The notes under the pieces were generated by a model that saw only the letters and a program-made list of their open reading frames with translations, ran no database searches and was not told where the DNA came from. From Filosporella fistucella (Eukaryota; Ascomycota; Leotiomycetes; Helotiales): a stretch of 64,000 nt of DNA. Positions 36,570-48,223 of this stretch are shown here, piece by piece; position 1 is the first letter of the stretch; every line of letters begins with the position of its first letter. The stretch covers positions 1,488,001-1,552,000 of the forward strand of contig JAQJZZ010000018.1 in NCBI GenBank assembly GCA_030077755.1, read 5' to 3'. The position numbers and the translations under genes were made by a program.

Positions 36570-38580
36570 ATGGAGCGTCGAATGAGTGGTATGAGCATGG
36601 GCTCTGATCCTATGTCCAGAAAATTCAACGAGACACTTGCGCGTGGTTATTGGTACGTCATTGCTGCTATCGTGGGCTTCATGCTACTCCTGCGTGCCGT
36701 GAATTTCTATCAAACTTGGAGCAGGTCAGTCACTAAGACACATTCTACTGAAGTCGAGCGCCAAATACTTATCGCTCGCTGAACACAGGTTACGAGTATG
36801 TCGAACAAGGAAATCGACAAAGTACCCTACTAAGGTGAACAACTTCCCTATGCAATGTCTTGCAACTTCGACGGCCACTGTGCGTGAAATAAGCTACCCA
36901 CAGCTTCACTTTGGGGGTCGGCTATCATGGCTGAATCCATTTCCAACTGGTCGAATTATTGTCATTGCCTGTTATTTCGCCGTCGTAGCTTACATGGTGA
37001 GTTATAAGTCGGTCGTCAGCGATGCATACTACTACGAGAGAATGGGATTTCGGGCAGGTTGGATTTCAGTGACGCAAGTCCCATTCATATATCTGCTAGC
37101 GTCGAAGGCCAACATTGTTGGATACTTGATCGGGAGCTCCTATGAACGACTCAACTGGCTTCATCGATGGGTGTCGCGTACCCTGCTGATCACAGTAACC
37201 ATTCATGGCTCGTTTTTCATGGCAGAGTGGGTTCTTGCCGATTGTGTGAAGCAAGAATTGAAGATGATGCAGATGGGGAAGTACGGTTTGGGTGGATGGG
37301 GCGTTCTTGTGTGGACTTTTCTCTCGTCGCTCTCACCCATGCGACGGCTGGCATACGAATTCTTCGTCATGCAACACATTGCAGCTGCTGGTGTTTTTCT
37401 TTGGCTGCTATACCTTCATGTACCCGCGTATGCAAGGTACAATGTTTGGTTCGCAATCGCTGCTGCGTCTCTTGACTGGATATTACAAGGTTTCTTGATG
37501 CTTTATAAGAACTTCCGTTTACGAGCTTCGAAATCCTGCAATGGAGGACAGTATATTGGCCATGAAGTGGAACTGCAAGCAGTCAGCAACAATCTCACGG
37601 TTCTCAACATTAAGGATGTCCACTTATCCTGGCAGCCTGGCCAGCATCTGTACCTTTGGTTACCATACCTTGGACCTTTGGAGTCTCACCCGTACACAAT
37701 AGCGAGTCCATATGATACAGAAAATAAATGCCATTGCAACGAAATTCAACTGGTCGTCCGAGCGCATTCAGGAATCTCGAAAAGGATGCGCAACTACGCC
37801 AGCAAATCTGAACAATCTTTGACTGGTTTCATTTCTGGGCCATATGGTGCACCTCCGAATTGGAGAGCTTACGAGTCCTTGATCCTCATATCAGCATCGA
37901 CAGGAGCCTCATTCACACTTCCCATACTTGAAAGTCTATTGAGTTGCTCATCCACAACGATTTGCACTCAAAGAATTGCCTTTCTATTGGTTGTCCGAGA
38001 TCGGCCGCATGCGAAGTATTATGAGGAGCGACTCTCGAAAGCACTCGCTCAAGCGGAAGTCCAAGGCATTGATCTAGATGTTGAGATCGCTATTACAGGA
38101 GATGAATCCTCACCACAGGACCGCGATCTTAATGATGGAAAGGAAGACAGATTGCAAAATGTTCAACTGCTATTAGAGGATGATGTTGACAGGATCACAG
38201 ACAAGAAAGATGATATCTTTGTTCTAGTGAAATCTCCATCAACATCAATTTCAATGTCGACAGCCTCTCAAGCAGAAGGCTCCAGCAAAGAAAAAGGATG
38301 CTGTTGCAACAAAGAAGATACTCCAAGTCCATGTTGTGTTGTACGAAATTTGAAACCAGAAAGGCATATAGGATTTTCCTATTCGAGGCCAGACATTTCT
38401 GCGTTCATCAGAAGGACAGTCGAGATTACAGGTGGAGAGACTTCTGTTGGTGTTTGCGGAGGTAGTTCCCTCGTCGCAACGGTCAGGAATTCGGTGGCTA
38501 GCCTCTCGGACGAAAGAGCTGTGCATAAAGGCACGGGGGCTCAAGGAATGCATCTACATGTAGAAGAATACTGCTTTTAG
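36570..38580 (+). CDS. Ferric-chelate reductase (FRE/NOX superfamily)
   Basis: Plasma-membrane flavocytochrome that reduces ferric or cupric chelates for uptake. Exons 36570-36724 and 36789-38580 join in phase to give 1947 nt (648 aa). A first membrane helix lies at about 26-46. The ferric-reductase core has two His pairs 14 apart, H177/H191 and H248/H262, which would hold two hemes. The FAD-binding motif HPYTIAS is at 352-358 and the nucleotide-side GPYG is near 402. The C-terminus has VCGGSSLVATVRNSV, where many family members have a CGPxx motif. An unusual Cys cluster, KGCCCNKEDTPSPCC, lies between FAD and C-terminal NAD-binding parts near residues 557-570. No separate metal permease or multicopper oxidase gene is adjacent. 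Confidence 0.9.
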
Positions 38581-38749
38581 CTTATACCATAATAACAATA
38601 AATAATGAACCCAAATCATTTGGCATTCGATTATTTTAAACAGTCTCCAATGTCCTGTATAACTGCGTGAAAGACAACTGCATCGTGGTATCAAGTTTTC
38701 GTATACATTCCTCAACGCCGGTAGTATCCTTCCAGGGCCTCCCAAGTAT

Positions 38750-40070
38750 CTATAATTCGTGCTCGATTTCAAATGGAGTCTCTTCTCCAGTGCTAGATTC
38801 ATACCACTCGTTGGCCATCCACTGGGCAACAAGTTGCTTCGCTTCTTCAGACATGGCATAATATCCTGGATTCTCCTTGGGAATGAACATAGCTGCTATC
38901 ATCAATATTGAACTAAATAACAAAACAGAATGCTTACCCATATGCGCCCCAGTCTCATCACTGGCGGCATCATTAATAGCTTCACGCCAAAAGTCCTTAA
39001 CCTCCTTCTTCGGTAAGTTGCAAAAGGTCCTCTGGTTGCCTACCACGCTCCCTACTAATGTCGTTCCATCATTCTTGCTCACGGCTCTCTTTCCCAGTCT
39101 TGTGTACAGGTTTGCCCATCCTACTCCAAGCTCCTTGTTCAATGTGACCATCCCGTTAGCTCTCTTCTTGAGCTCCTCCCCTTTCATCAAGCATCCCACA
39201 AATTCAAGATGTGAACCAACCCACGACCACCCTTGCGTAATTTGATCTCTCTTCATATATGCCGCTGCTCCTCCCGCTGCGACAGCTGCCCCCGCTCCAG
39301 CCATCGCAGCTATCTTACCCCATTTTTGCCATGTTGGAACTGGTTTCTCTACCTCTGGGGGAGCAGGCAAAGCTGCAACGGGTCTCTTTCCCTTCCCTTC
39401 GGTCTCCGTAGCTGCCTTTGTACCCCAGATAGCACCACTTAGTCCACTCAGAGTTGTAAAAGCTTCGCTGGCACTATTATAATGACCTTCTGCTCCATGT
39501 GCCACAACGCCAGGTGAGATACCTAGATAGGGTGTGTCAAATGCGAGAACTCCTTGGATATAGGGAAACATCATTGAGTTTATTTCCGGGCCAGTGGCTT
39601 CATGTGTACCGGATTCGATGGTTCGGTCGGAGGTTATTGCTAGAAGGGTGTCTGCGGCTACTATGCCGCCCATGGAGTGGCCAACAAGTATTGTTCTGAC
39701 CGAAGGATCGATGGTAGGAGATGGTGTATGTCTTTCAACCTCGATATCAATGACTTTCTCCAACAGCCTGACGGGGTTAGTTCAGTAGCTTGTCAGGTAT
39801 ACATGGTCAGAGCGGGGTAAATGTACCAGTCTCTGAATCTGCTCACACATTCTGCCAGATCACCGCGGGTCTCGAATTTGGGATACACGATCGCTCTGAC
39901 TTCAACTTTGGGTAGGGCATGGCTGATGAGAGCTCGAAGGTGTTCGGGGAAGCTGGCAAATGTGTCGTCTCCTCCCTGTGGGGTTCGGTCAGAGCACGTA
40001 CAGTGAGCATCATACAGTTATGAATCACCTTGAAGCCATGAATAAAACACAACAGTAATGTCTTCTTCAT
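38750..40070 (-). CDS. DUF676-like alpha/beta-hydrolase (putative lipase/esterase)
   Basis: Exons 40070-40029, 39975-39827, 39767-38938 and 38895-38750 give 1167 nt (388 aa) in phase. The spliced N-terminus reads MKKTLLLCFIHGFKGGDDTF, with the oxyanion-region HGF, then LPKVEVRAIVYPKFETRGDL. The nucleophile elbow is GHSMGGIVAADTLL (Ser in GHSMG). An Ala/Gly-rich segment (AAMAGAGAAVAAGGAAAYMK) may be a membrane-associated helix. The C-terminal part includes DETGAHM and ENPGYYAMSEEAKQLVAQWM. Fungal members are related to membrane-active serine esterases of the DUF676 group; substrate not known. The last intron is 42 nt, frame-preserving and without stops, and its acceptor has a TAGCAG tandem choice differing by one codon. 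Confidence 0.85.
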
Positions 40071-40689
40071 CGTGGCTTTATCATTGTGGCAATATGCTGA
40101 TACGCGTAAAAAAAAAATATGATCGCACGCACAGGGAAGCTCAGTAGCCTCGTCTCTTATCCTCGATGGTTAACCTTAAAGTTGGGGGAAGCCTGTGATG
40201 GACTTCACTTCCATTGGCTGTGTATAGACGGTTAGACGGCTATCAAAGCATGGATTGTGGGTTGCGAATACGATTAGAACATGACTAATAATGAGTGAGG
40301 TTGTTGAGTCGCTGCTTCGCATCCTCTGGCTCTTGAGTGGCTGCTCCAAGAACCAATCTTGCATTTTCAATATGCCCAGGCGGAATTACAGCACCGCTAG
40401 TAGCTGAAGTAGACTCGGTTGACCGACCTCATTCGATTGTAGGCACAACGGTCTGGTACATTATGGCATGTTCATTTGATCGAGAATACGACACCGGCAA
40501 GGATTCTGCGGGCAGACTTCCACCCGGAGCACCTCACCTTAATACTTCATGTGGCTCAACCGCACAGAATATGGCTTTTCTCCTCTGACGTCTTTTCATC
40601 TTCTTTGTTCCTGAAATATTTATCGTAGATCTATGGCTGGCTATCTCTTTTCCCCAATCAAAGTCAATCAGTGATCATTGCCTCTGATC
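40071..40689. other. Divergent promoter interval
   Basis: About 0.6 kb between the divergent hydrolase and DUF7730 genes. An A-run lies at about 40109-40117. No gene seen. Confidence 0.45.
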
Positions 40690-41718
40690 ATGACTAGCGA
40701 TCAGGTGCATCGGGAAGGTCTACGTCAACGTCAGTGGGAACGGGTGCTTGAACTAGAACGCCCTTCCGGTCTCAAACAGCTTGCTATCTTGTCGGTGCTG
40801 GAACTCGTAACTGGTCGTAGCAAGCCTCTTGAACACGTCCCACGACGAACAACTGGTGTCCCCTTCGAACGAACCCGAGCCACAGTTGCCAGGAACAAAA
40901 AAAGCAGCTATCAACCACCGCCAATATGCCCCGTACTTCCTAGGAGAAAGCGTGCACTCAGCCCAGCTCCATTAAATGAAAGGCTCAACGAACAAATCCA
41001 ATCCCCACTGTTTAGTCTTCCTCCTGAAGTTCTAAAGCTGATATACAGAAAAGTTTTGGGGAACCACTTAGTCCACATAGTCCGGAGACAAAATCGAATG
41101 GGTCATGAAGCATGCAAGGTCTTAATTCCTGGGTTTCCGGATTCTTGCAACGAGCACCTTTGCCGTGGCTTCAAACTTTCAACCGGACTTTATGAGTACT
41201 CTGGTCAAGCTTATAAAGATCTGATGCCGCTTCTACAGACTTGCCGCAAGATGTAAGCCTGCTTGCCCCCTGTGGCTCCCAGAATTCACTAACAGATTAC
41301 CAGATACATAGATGCCGTACAAATATTATACTCCTCTAACATTTTTGACTTCAATAGCATGGAGAGTGTTATCGAATTTTCTACATCGATACTGCCCAAG
41401 CGTTTCGATACGATCCAGCAGTTACAATTAGATTTCAGGTTTGACAGCTCGGCTTCTTTCTCTGAGACAACGGTTTTGAACGACTGGGAAAGGTGGCAAA
41501 GAACCTGGAGAATTATTGCAAGCATACCTACTTTGCAACGGATCTGGTTGAGAATCTCCCTACCCAGGCCAGTCTTTGGTCAGGAGGAACATCGGTTCTT
41601 GAAGCAGTTGGTACAAGTTGGACGCTTGATAAGTTTCGAAATCAGCTTGCCCCCTTTGAAAGACAAAGAGATGCCAGTCGAGAAAAGATGTTTCAAGATA
41701 ATAAGGCGAGATCACTAG
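40690..41718 (+). CDS. DUF7730-like fungal protein
   Basis: Exons 40690-41252 and 41304-41718 join in phase (978 nt, 325 aa), starting at the first ATG of the frame. The N-terminal 100 residues are basic and disordered. The core begins SPLFSLPPEVLKLIYRKVLG, an F-box-like opening. It continues DLMPLLQTCRKIYIDAVQIL and YSSNIFDFNSMESVIEFS, which is the pattern of the large family of fungal DUF7730 proteins. A further conserved-looking stretch is IASIPTLQRIWLRI. These proteins are abundant and uncharacterised in Pezizomycotina. The C-terminus is shorter than in many members. Confidence 0.8.
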
Positions 41719-41990
41719 GGCTTGGCAGTATGACAATTTCATGCTATTTCCTATGAGTTTACGATGGATGCCACTAGCTCGACTAGGTACCTTCTTGAGA
41801 ATGACACCCCCAATGAAATAGCTCCTCTGTTACCATCCCACTACGCAATCTGGGGTTTCAAAACAATGACCAAATGCCAGATACTTCCGAAAATACGCAA
41901 CGGATCCAGAGAGGAGTGAACCAGGCCCCACTGTCAGTCCTTCACCAATGTACCGAAAATCAAGAGAACGTTGACCGAAGAAAATCACCA

Positions 41991-43052
41991 TCACGAGCCC
42001 AAACGCCAGAATCGAGAATACGCTCTAGCATAAGGACATATCGATGAAGACTTATTCTTCGTCCTCGATCTTGGTTCGTGGGCTACGGCTAGCTTGTGCA
42101 TGCGCAATCTTTCCGGCTGTCAGCATACGTAAGATGTCAAGGAGACAGAAGACTCACCTTTCTGGCCGACTCGTTGTGTAGAAGGACATCAGCATGAAGA
42201 GCATCGATAACCTTTGTACCACAAACCTCAACAGCCTTCTTGAAGTTCTTGGCGCCACCGAACAATCGCAAGTGTGCCATATCTGATTGAGCCATGTGGC
42301 CGAATGCACCGTGGCTGGACTCGAACTTGCGTTGGCAAAGAGGGCATTGGAGAGCGTACCAGTGCTTGGTGCCATTCTTAGGATAAGGGGAGAGGACGGA
42401 ATCCGGCTCGACTTGATCCATGGTGATGGTAGTTCGGGTGATGGGGACAATGCTCAACTTGGCAGCATTGGGGCTGGGGTTGTCATGTTGGCCTGAGGAA
42501 GGAGAGCCATCTTCTTGCTTATAAACCGGATAAGTGGCAGCGTGTTGATCGGCATTGTTGGAAGGGGCATGATCAGGAATAACGGCGTCCTCGGGCTTCA
42601 ACTGGGTGAAGATAGCAGCCCTGAACAATGTTTTGAGGGAGATCAAGTCTTCGTTGTCACGCGCACCCTTCTTGGCAGCAGCAGCTAAGTCAGTCTGAAC
42701 GGCCTTTCGATGAATGGCAATGCCCTCAGGGGTCTGTGTCAATGGACATAGTCAGCAATTGTCGTCCATCTGGAGAACAAGATGTGGAGCTTCAACTCAG
42801 GTTTGGCCGATGGTATCACGGCCATCATTTTTCTACAAGGACGGAGGCGAATTAAGGGAGTGCGAAGGTACATACCTTGAGAGTAGAAAGGAACTCAAGT
42901 TCATTGGCACGTTGGCTTTGAGTCTTGTCTTGTTTAGCACGTGCTGCTTTGACCTCTGTGACCCATTTAATGTACTGGTCCCAGAGCTTCGTGGCAGCCG
43001 AGCCAGGAGCAAAGTCACTGACCAGGTGTGGGTTCTCGTTGTCGTTCTCCAT
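41991..43052 (-). CDS. Small protein with a C2H2-like zinc-binding motif
   Basis: Exons 43052-42876 and 42733-42158 are secure and in phase. They begin MENDNENPHLVSDFAPGSAA and contain a conserved-looking amphipathic opening. Toward the C-terminus lies LQCPLCQRKFESSHGAFGHM followed by a second His (AQSDMAH). This gives Cys-x2-Cys-x12-His-x7-His, a zinc-finger-like arrangement with a long His spacing. The 3' end is uncertain. A 41-nt intron from 42157 to 42117 would extend the frame to a TGA at 41993-41991. Without splicing the frame stops at 42137. No known family name comes to mind; nucleic-acid binding is possible but not shown. Confidence 0.65.
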
Positions 43053-43911
43053 GATGGAAGCGATTTGATTGGTGTGGTTTCACAGCGATGTGTTAGATTG
43101 ATCGATCGAGTTGATCGAGGAGGATAGTTGGAAGAGTAGTGATCGATTGAAGGTGGTCTTCGAGTTTTGAAGTAAACAAGGCTTAGGCGGCAGAACTAGC
43201 TTTATAAGCTAAGACTGAATTGAATACAAAATTGCCTTTTATACACGAATTCACCTCGCACTGCGATGTTCTATCTCTGGTAATCAATTGTTACATTCAA
43301 TTTGAACTCGCAAAGAAGACTTTTTCTATCAATTTGGCTTTGATATTGGCTATCCCATAAAGTTAGAGTCTAGATCTCGAAGCGAGTTTTTAAAGGGGGA
43401 ATGTCTGCATGACGGCTCCCTACCCAAAAGTAAACTCGACTCAACTTAGAACACGAGGCTGCAGACGATAGCTACTCAATTTCATTTGGTTCCAACAATC
43501 ATTCTTTTAATCATTATTCATTCTTGACACCATTATAGACAAGGCGATGACATTGTCCAGTATGTCAAAACTCTTTGGTGGTGGGGCAGTTAGCTTCATT
43601 TTCTCCAGGATCGCTTTGCGAGACTCAAGTAATCTTGAGCCGCTCCTCAACCTCTTCCGTACTGGTTTGCACTGGGAGGAATTTAAGCTCAAACCCGGAG
43701 CTCAACGAGAACGGGCAGAAAATACTGGACCATGAAAGCATTTGCGTCATTAGGTGAAGTTATACTGGGAACCAGATCCAGTTTAATACATCTACTCGAA
43801 TTCTTCCTGCACACCTCTCGAGCGACAATACGTCTATGTTCTATGATAGACGTATCCACCAAACTGCGACGCCATGCCTCAGCAATTCCATACTATAATC
43901 AATGACTACGT
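43053..43911. other. Intergenic interval
   Basis: About 0.86 kb upstream of the zinc-protein gene and downstream of the F-box gene. Only short frames, none supported. Confidence 0.5.
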
Positions 43912-45390
43912 TCAATCAAGATCTTGGGTACGGATGATCTCCAAATCCACCCTTTTCCTGGTACAAAACTCGCGCAGCTCTTCCAATGGCAGCTTGTTGC
44001 CCCAGAACTCGTACTCCCATACTACATATTTGATGCTCTTGATGTGTACCCCGCTCGTCAAAATATACTCCTCCAGCACCTCTTTCACTGATTTGACATT
44101 CCATCGATAATACTTCCAATGCGAGAAATTAGCACCTAAGCGAAGCTCTCTCAAAGAGCCTGGGAGCACATCACTTAGCGGCTTTGCACGTTCTGGGAAC
44201 CAACCAAGGAGTAGCGAGATTGGTAGTTGGAGCGATTCTAAAGTTGATAGCTCTTTCAGCGACCCGAGGGAACCAGATATTCCATGCTCTGCTGGGTCTC
44301 CATCAGGATCTCCATCACACTCTCTCCCCCCTCCTAATGTCACTTCCTTCGATCCCCATCCCTCCCTAAAGAAGCTCACCGATACCGAAAGATGTTTGAG
44401 TGACGCACGCCGACACTGACGTAGTTTCAAATTTGAATTGGACAGTGAAGCGTTTCGAGCTGTGATTGCACGGCCCAGACTGGTACAGTCAAGCCAATGA
44501 ATTGTTTGACTTCTTTGCCGGGAGCCACAAGAATATCTGGTGATTCCAAGCTGCAAAGACGAGACATTGGGACATGCATTGAGAATGGTAGCACAAGCAG
44601 CGTCACTGACCTTGCTCTGATGAAGCTGCAGTGTCGTGATATTGGGCGACTGTGGGAGACCAAACCTCTCATTTCCCATGCCCGGAGTGATCGACCACTC
44701 GAAAAGAGTGAGACACAAGGTTTTCACGCTCGAAAGGGTAAACACCTTGGTGAGCATGGGTGATGGTGTGTCAATGGGCACTCCGTCAAATCCACTCTCT
44801 ATTGTCTTGACAGCTTCCAGGTGTGATATAGCACGGTTTATCAGTGGCACAGTCTGGTTGAAATTATCGCATAGGTATTCTTTCACTCTCGACAGATTCT
44901 CCCATACATTATCAGAGCACGCCAAGGCATCCAAAGCAGGACACGAGGAGAGAATCAGCATGTGAACAATCTCCACTGGATACCATGACAGGGCAGCTTC
45001 CCACTTGCTGAAATCCAATAATTCAGTGTCTGTAAGTAGTCCCGAAGTGCCAGAGTGCACGATCATATTTGCTAGAGCTTCCGCAACAAGGACTTTCTGC
45101 TCCGTTGATAGATCAGAGCATTGTTCCGGGAGGCGAAGGCATTTTATATGATGACCGAGATCAGGGCGGTACAAGAGAGTCCGGAGAAGGTATGTAAGTT
45201 TCGGTCGATCGGGCTCTAAAAACTTGCGGTGGTAGTTGAGGTCCTCATACAAAAGGGGCTCGGTCAAAATCCTCAATGATTGACATGTCAGTTGTACCGC
45301 GAGAAGGTCGTCTGGAGAGCAGCCTTGCAAAATGAGTCGCATGAGTTCAACAGGGAGAGACTGGATAGGCATTTTGAGGCTGTATTTCAT
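43912..45390 (-). CDS. F-box / leucine-rich-repeat-like protein
   Basis: Single uninterrupted frame of 492 codons; an alternative in-frame Met at 45372 gives a start right at the F-box (MPIQSLPVELMRLILQGCSP). The F-box continues DDLLAVQLTCQSLRILTEPL. F-box proteins connect substrates to the Skp1-cullin ubiquitin ligase. The rest is leucine-rich with repeated strand-turn patterns, for example SPNITTLQLHQSKVSDAACA and NACPNVSSLQLG, suggesting an irregular leucine-rich-repeat substrate domain. An acidic Gly/Asp insertion (GGGRECDGDPDGDPAEHG) sits in the C-terminal third. Substrate unknown. Confidence 0.85.
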   Translation of the reverse strand: MKYSLKMPIQSLPVELMRLILQGCSPDDLLAVQLTCQSLRILTEPLLYEDLNYHRKFLEPDRPKLTYLLRTLLYRPDLGHHIKCLRLPEQCSDLSTEQKVLVAEALANMIVHSGTSGLLTDTELLDFSKWEAALSWYPVEIVHMLILSSCPALDALACSDNVWENLSRVKEYLCDNFNQTVPLINRAISHLEAVKTIESGFDGVPIDTPSPMLTKVFTLSSVKTLCLTLFEWSITPGMGNERFGLPQSPNITTLQLHQSKVSDAACATILNACPNVSSLQLGITRYSCGSRQRSQTIHWLDCTSLGRAITARNASLSNSNLKLRQCRRASLKHLSVSVSFFREGWGSKEVTLGGGRECDGDPDGDPAEHGISGSLGSLKELSTLESLQLPISLLLGWFPERAKPLSDVLPGSLRELRLGANFSHWKYYRWNVKSVKEVLEEYILTSGVHIKSIKYVVWEYEFWGNKLPLEELREFCTRKRVDLEIIRTQDLD

Positions 45391-46086
45391 TGAATGTGCC
45401 TTGACTGCGCTCGATCGTCATCAAGTGTTGTTTGTTGGAAGCGACAATCGCACAGCATGCAGGTACAACTGGTCTCAGACGCCGCTACCTTATTGGTTGC
45501 CCCCATCTTGCAGTCCACGAGAATAGAACGCCGTTTTGTTGATCTAATCTAGCATAAAAACTTATGTGACAGATTCACATGATTCTTTTCTCTGTGCGTA
45601 GAAGTCAGTAGTCTAATTTTCTAGCAAAAAAAGTAATCCAAAACCCAAGGTTCCAAATCGCCACGGGCCAAAAAAATATTCAAAAATAAAATCCAGACTT
45701 CAAAATAGCAAAACTTCAGTACCCCATTTGAAATGGGGATACCTAGGAAAAACTGCCCGGACCAGCTTTTTCAAGTTCGCACGTTTGTGTGAGTCACTCG
45801 ATCGAATCGGCTTTTGTTTTTTTCGTTTTTTGTCGAACTCGGTATCTGGATTTGTTGACCAAAGTTTACTCTGATTCCTCCTCGCAGTTTGACTTGACCA
45901 CTCCGCCAGGGGAGTGGCACCTTCTGCTTGAGGAGAAATTTGGTATCACACCTTATAAAGGGCAACTGGTCAGTTTTTGGACAGCGGTGACCTGATGGCT
46001 TCGGGACCTGGTTGTTTTTGCTTACTTTGCGGGCAGAGGCATCTTGGACTTTTGCACAGTATAAGAGAGTACTGGCAAGTCTAATA
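45391..46086. other. Intergenic interval
   Basis: About 0.7 kb, with A-rich tracts around 45620-45710. No gene seen; promoter of the F-box gene and 3' side of the thioesterase gene. Confidence 0.5.
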
Positions 46087-47484
46087 TCATAGTTTATACT
46101 TGCCAGGCGCCTTGCTATAAGGATTCGTATTCCCACCCAGTTTCCCTCCCTTCTTCATACCCTCAAACCAAAGCATTTTCTGCTTCTGATCCTCCTCTCT
46201 CGCCGCCTTCCTTACAAGTCCATCCTGCCATGAACTAGCAACGTGCACCTCTCCTTTCGGATTCCATATCTTCCCCTCATGCACACCCCTCCCATCGCCG
46301 CTCCTAGGCGTTCGCGATTCTTGATACCACCATTCTCCTTCCTTCAGTACTAGTTTCTTGCTGTTTACATGGAAAACCACAGAATGGGACAATGATCCCA
46401 TCGTTCCCACTTCGTCTCCGAATCCAACAGCGTTGCTTATGATGTAGAGGGAGTTTCGATCGCTAGCGTAAAGATGTGCACATGCGTGAAGATTGTAGGC
46501 TGTTGGTGAAATGGTGCCAATCGGACGATAGAGAGCAAGCTCTCGGTAGTCTGACGGCGATTTACCCTTATTGAATTGGGACATGTCTACCTTTCTCATT
46601 TCCAAGCCTGGAAAACTAAGCGGCATAGGGTGACTTTTACTTTGTCTGTACCACCTGCGAAATTGTAAATCCTCTTTTTCTTGACTAAAAAGGACAGAAA
46701 CTCAAGCGCTTCAAGCGGGACCAGCTTTGCACGCAATGTCCGTGAGAAGAAGCGTGATGGGAGTTTGAAAACTGTGTCACTTGACAAGGAACGTAGGTTC
46801 TTTTGGAGTTTTACGTAGACTCACAGCTCCTGAGCTTCTCAGTTAAGAACAAGAAGAGTAGATAACTTACCAAGGCGCATCAACTCCTGGCATCTCTTCC
46901 CACTCCTCCACTCTCTTTGCCTCAATCACTGCTCCATACCTCACCCGTGGGCGTTCCGCTTCACTAACTTGATGCTCGGTCAACCCAACCTCGTCTCTTT
47001 TAAAACTGCAGATACACGTGAAGCAGATCTTCCCCTTCTCCCCCTCAACATCTTCTTTTGCAAACCCATCTATAAATCCGGTTTGAGAAGCAGAAAGCGG
47101 TTGCCTGGCAGTCACAGATCTAGTACAGTAGCTACGTCCACCAGAAAGATGCTCGATGGTGAAGATATATGGCCGATCAGAGCGACCTTGAAGCGTGAAG
47201 TAGCCGTGGACATTCTTAACTCTTTGTATTAATGTCATCGTAGTTACATATCAAAATTTTTGACAGGCATACATCACCCATGGGTAAAATCTAGAACAAC
47301 ATACATGGACTACCATTCCCTCTCCCACAGTATGTGAAGCAGCATACACAGACTGTGCATACACATGGCCGCCATAAGCCTGGCCACCACCAGGATTGTA
47401 AGATGGATGTTTGCTCATGAACGTATTCTCTCCAATGGCTTCTAGAGCCATTAGGTCCGTGAATGTTACTGTTCGGGCCGTCAT
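46087..47484 (-). CDS. Acyl-CoA thioesterase II (TesB family)
   Basis: Hydrolyses acyl-CoA to free acid and CoA, usually in peroxisomes or cytosol. Exon 47484-47305 reads MTARTVTFTDLMALEAIGEN then SYNPGGGQAYGGHVYAQSVY. Exon 47214-46871 continues NVHGYFTLQGRSDRPYIFTI and RSYCTRSVTARQ. The C-terminal exon ends at 46087 and includes FPGLEMRKVDM, AHLYASDRN, GSLSHSVVFH and HVASSWQDGLVR. These hold the Asp, Ser/Thr and Gln expected of the TesB triad. The double hot-dog order is normal. Exon boundaries between about 46620 and 46870 could not be settled: simple joins shift frame, so one or two small exons or introns are probably present there. An upstream in-frame Met at 47535 exists. The C-terminus (PGKYKL) resembles a weak peroxisomal signal, which is uncertain. 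Confidence 0.82.
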
Positions 47485-48223
47485 GGCGAAAGGTGACTTT
47501 TGGAGACTGAAAGAGTGACTAGGGTAGTGGATCATGGATCATGGCTCGAGATCTTGCATGTTGGAACAAAGAACACACATAGAGTATGATTTGTAGGTTC
47601 AGACTTTTGGACTGAGGTACTTGTACCGTATTGACGAGCGTCACTCGAGGATGCCATCCAGTAAGTCGAGCCGAGGTTCGTCAGATCGGGGATAAGCATT
47701 ACCGAGATCACGCGACTTACCCCTGAGATTTCAAGCTGCATGTCGCCGACTTCTCACCAGTTGGAAGATGGAGAACGAGAGGACTAAGAAATCACAGCGC
47801 ATACAGAAAAGATTCACCGGATAAACATGTTCATTGTCAAACTGTTTCTTAGTGTCACAGCCCACTGCTATTCTATCCAGACCCGCGCGCTTCCACGCAC
47901 CCTTTCCAAATCACCGCACACTCTGTGCAGGACTTATCCCTTGAGGAGCCTGCCTGCTCTCACAGCACTAAATACGTAATACAACAGCGTCGATAATCGA
48001 TGAAGACGACGCTGAAAACCCAGAACTCCTTGTCATGCTATGGTATATGCGCAACTCAATCTTGAGAACGCAACGCTTTAAGAACGCCGAAAATATGCAA
48101 ATGAGCGAGCCTATTCTATTGAAGGCGCGGCTTTCTTTTAAAACAAAAAAATGAAAGGATCTACGCATGATTGATGCTCGAGGGAAAGCACCTCTTCTTG
48201 ATGTTGATAGCAGGGAAAAGTGA
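47485..48223. other. Intergenic interval
   Basis: About 0.74 kb: promoter of the thioesterase gene and 3' UTR of the cyclin gene. No other gene supported. Confidence 0.5.

Noticed and set aside
13206..40070. Possible secondary-metabolite or detoxification cluster (exporter, hydrolases, reductase, with the GMC enzyme at the edge)
   Set aside because: No backbone enzyme (PKS, NRPS, terpene synthase) or pathway regulator is present, and housekeeping genes are interspersed.
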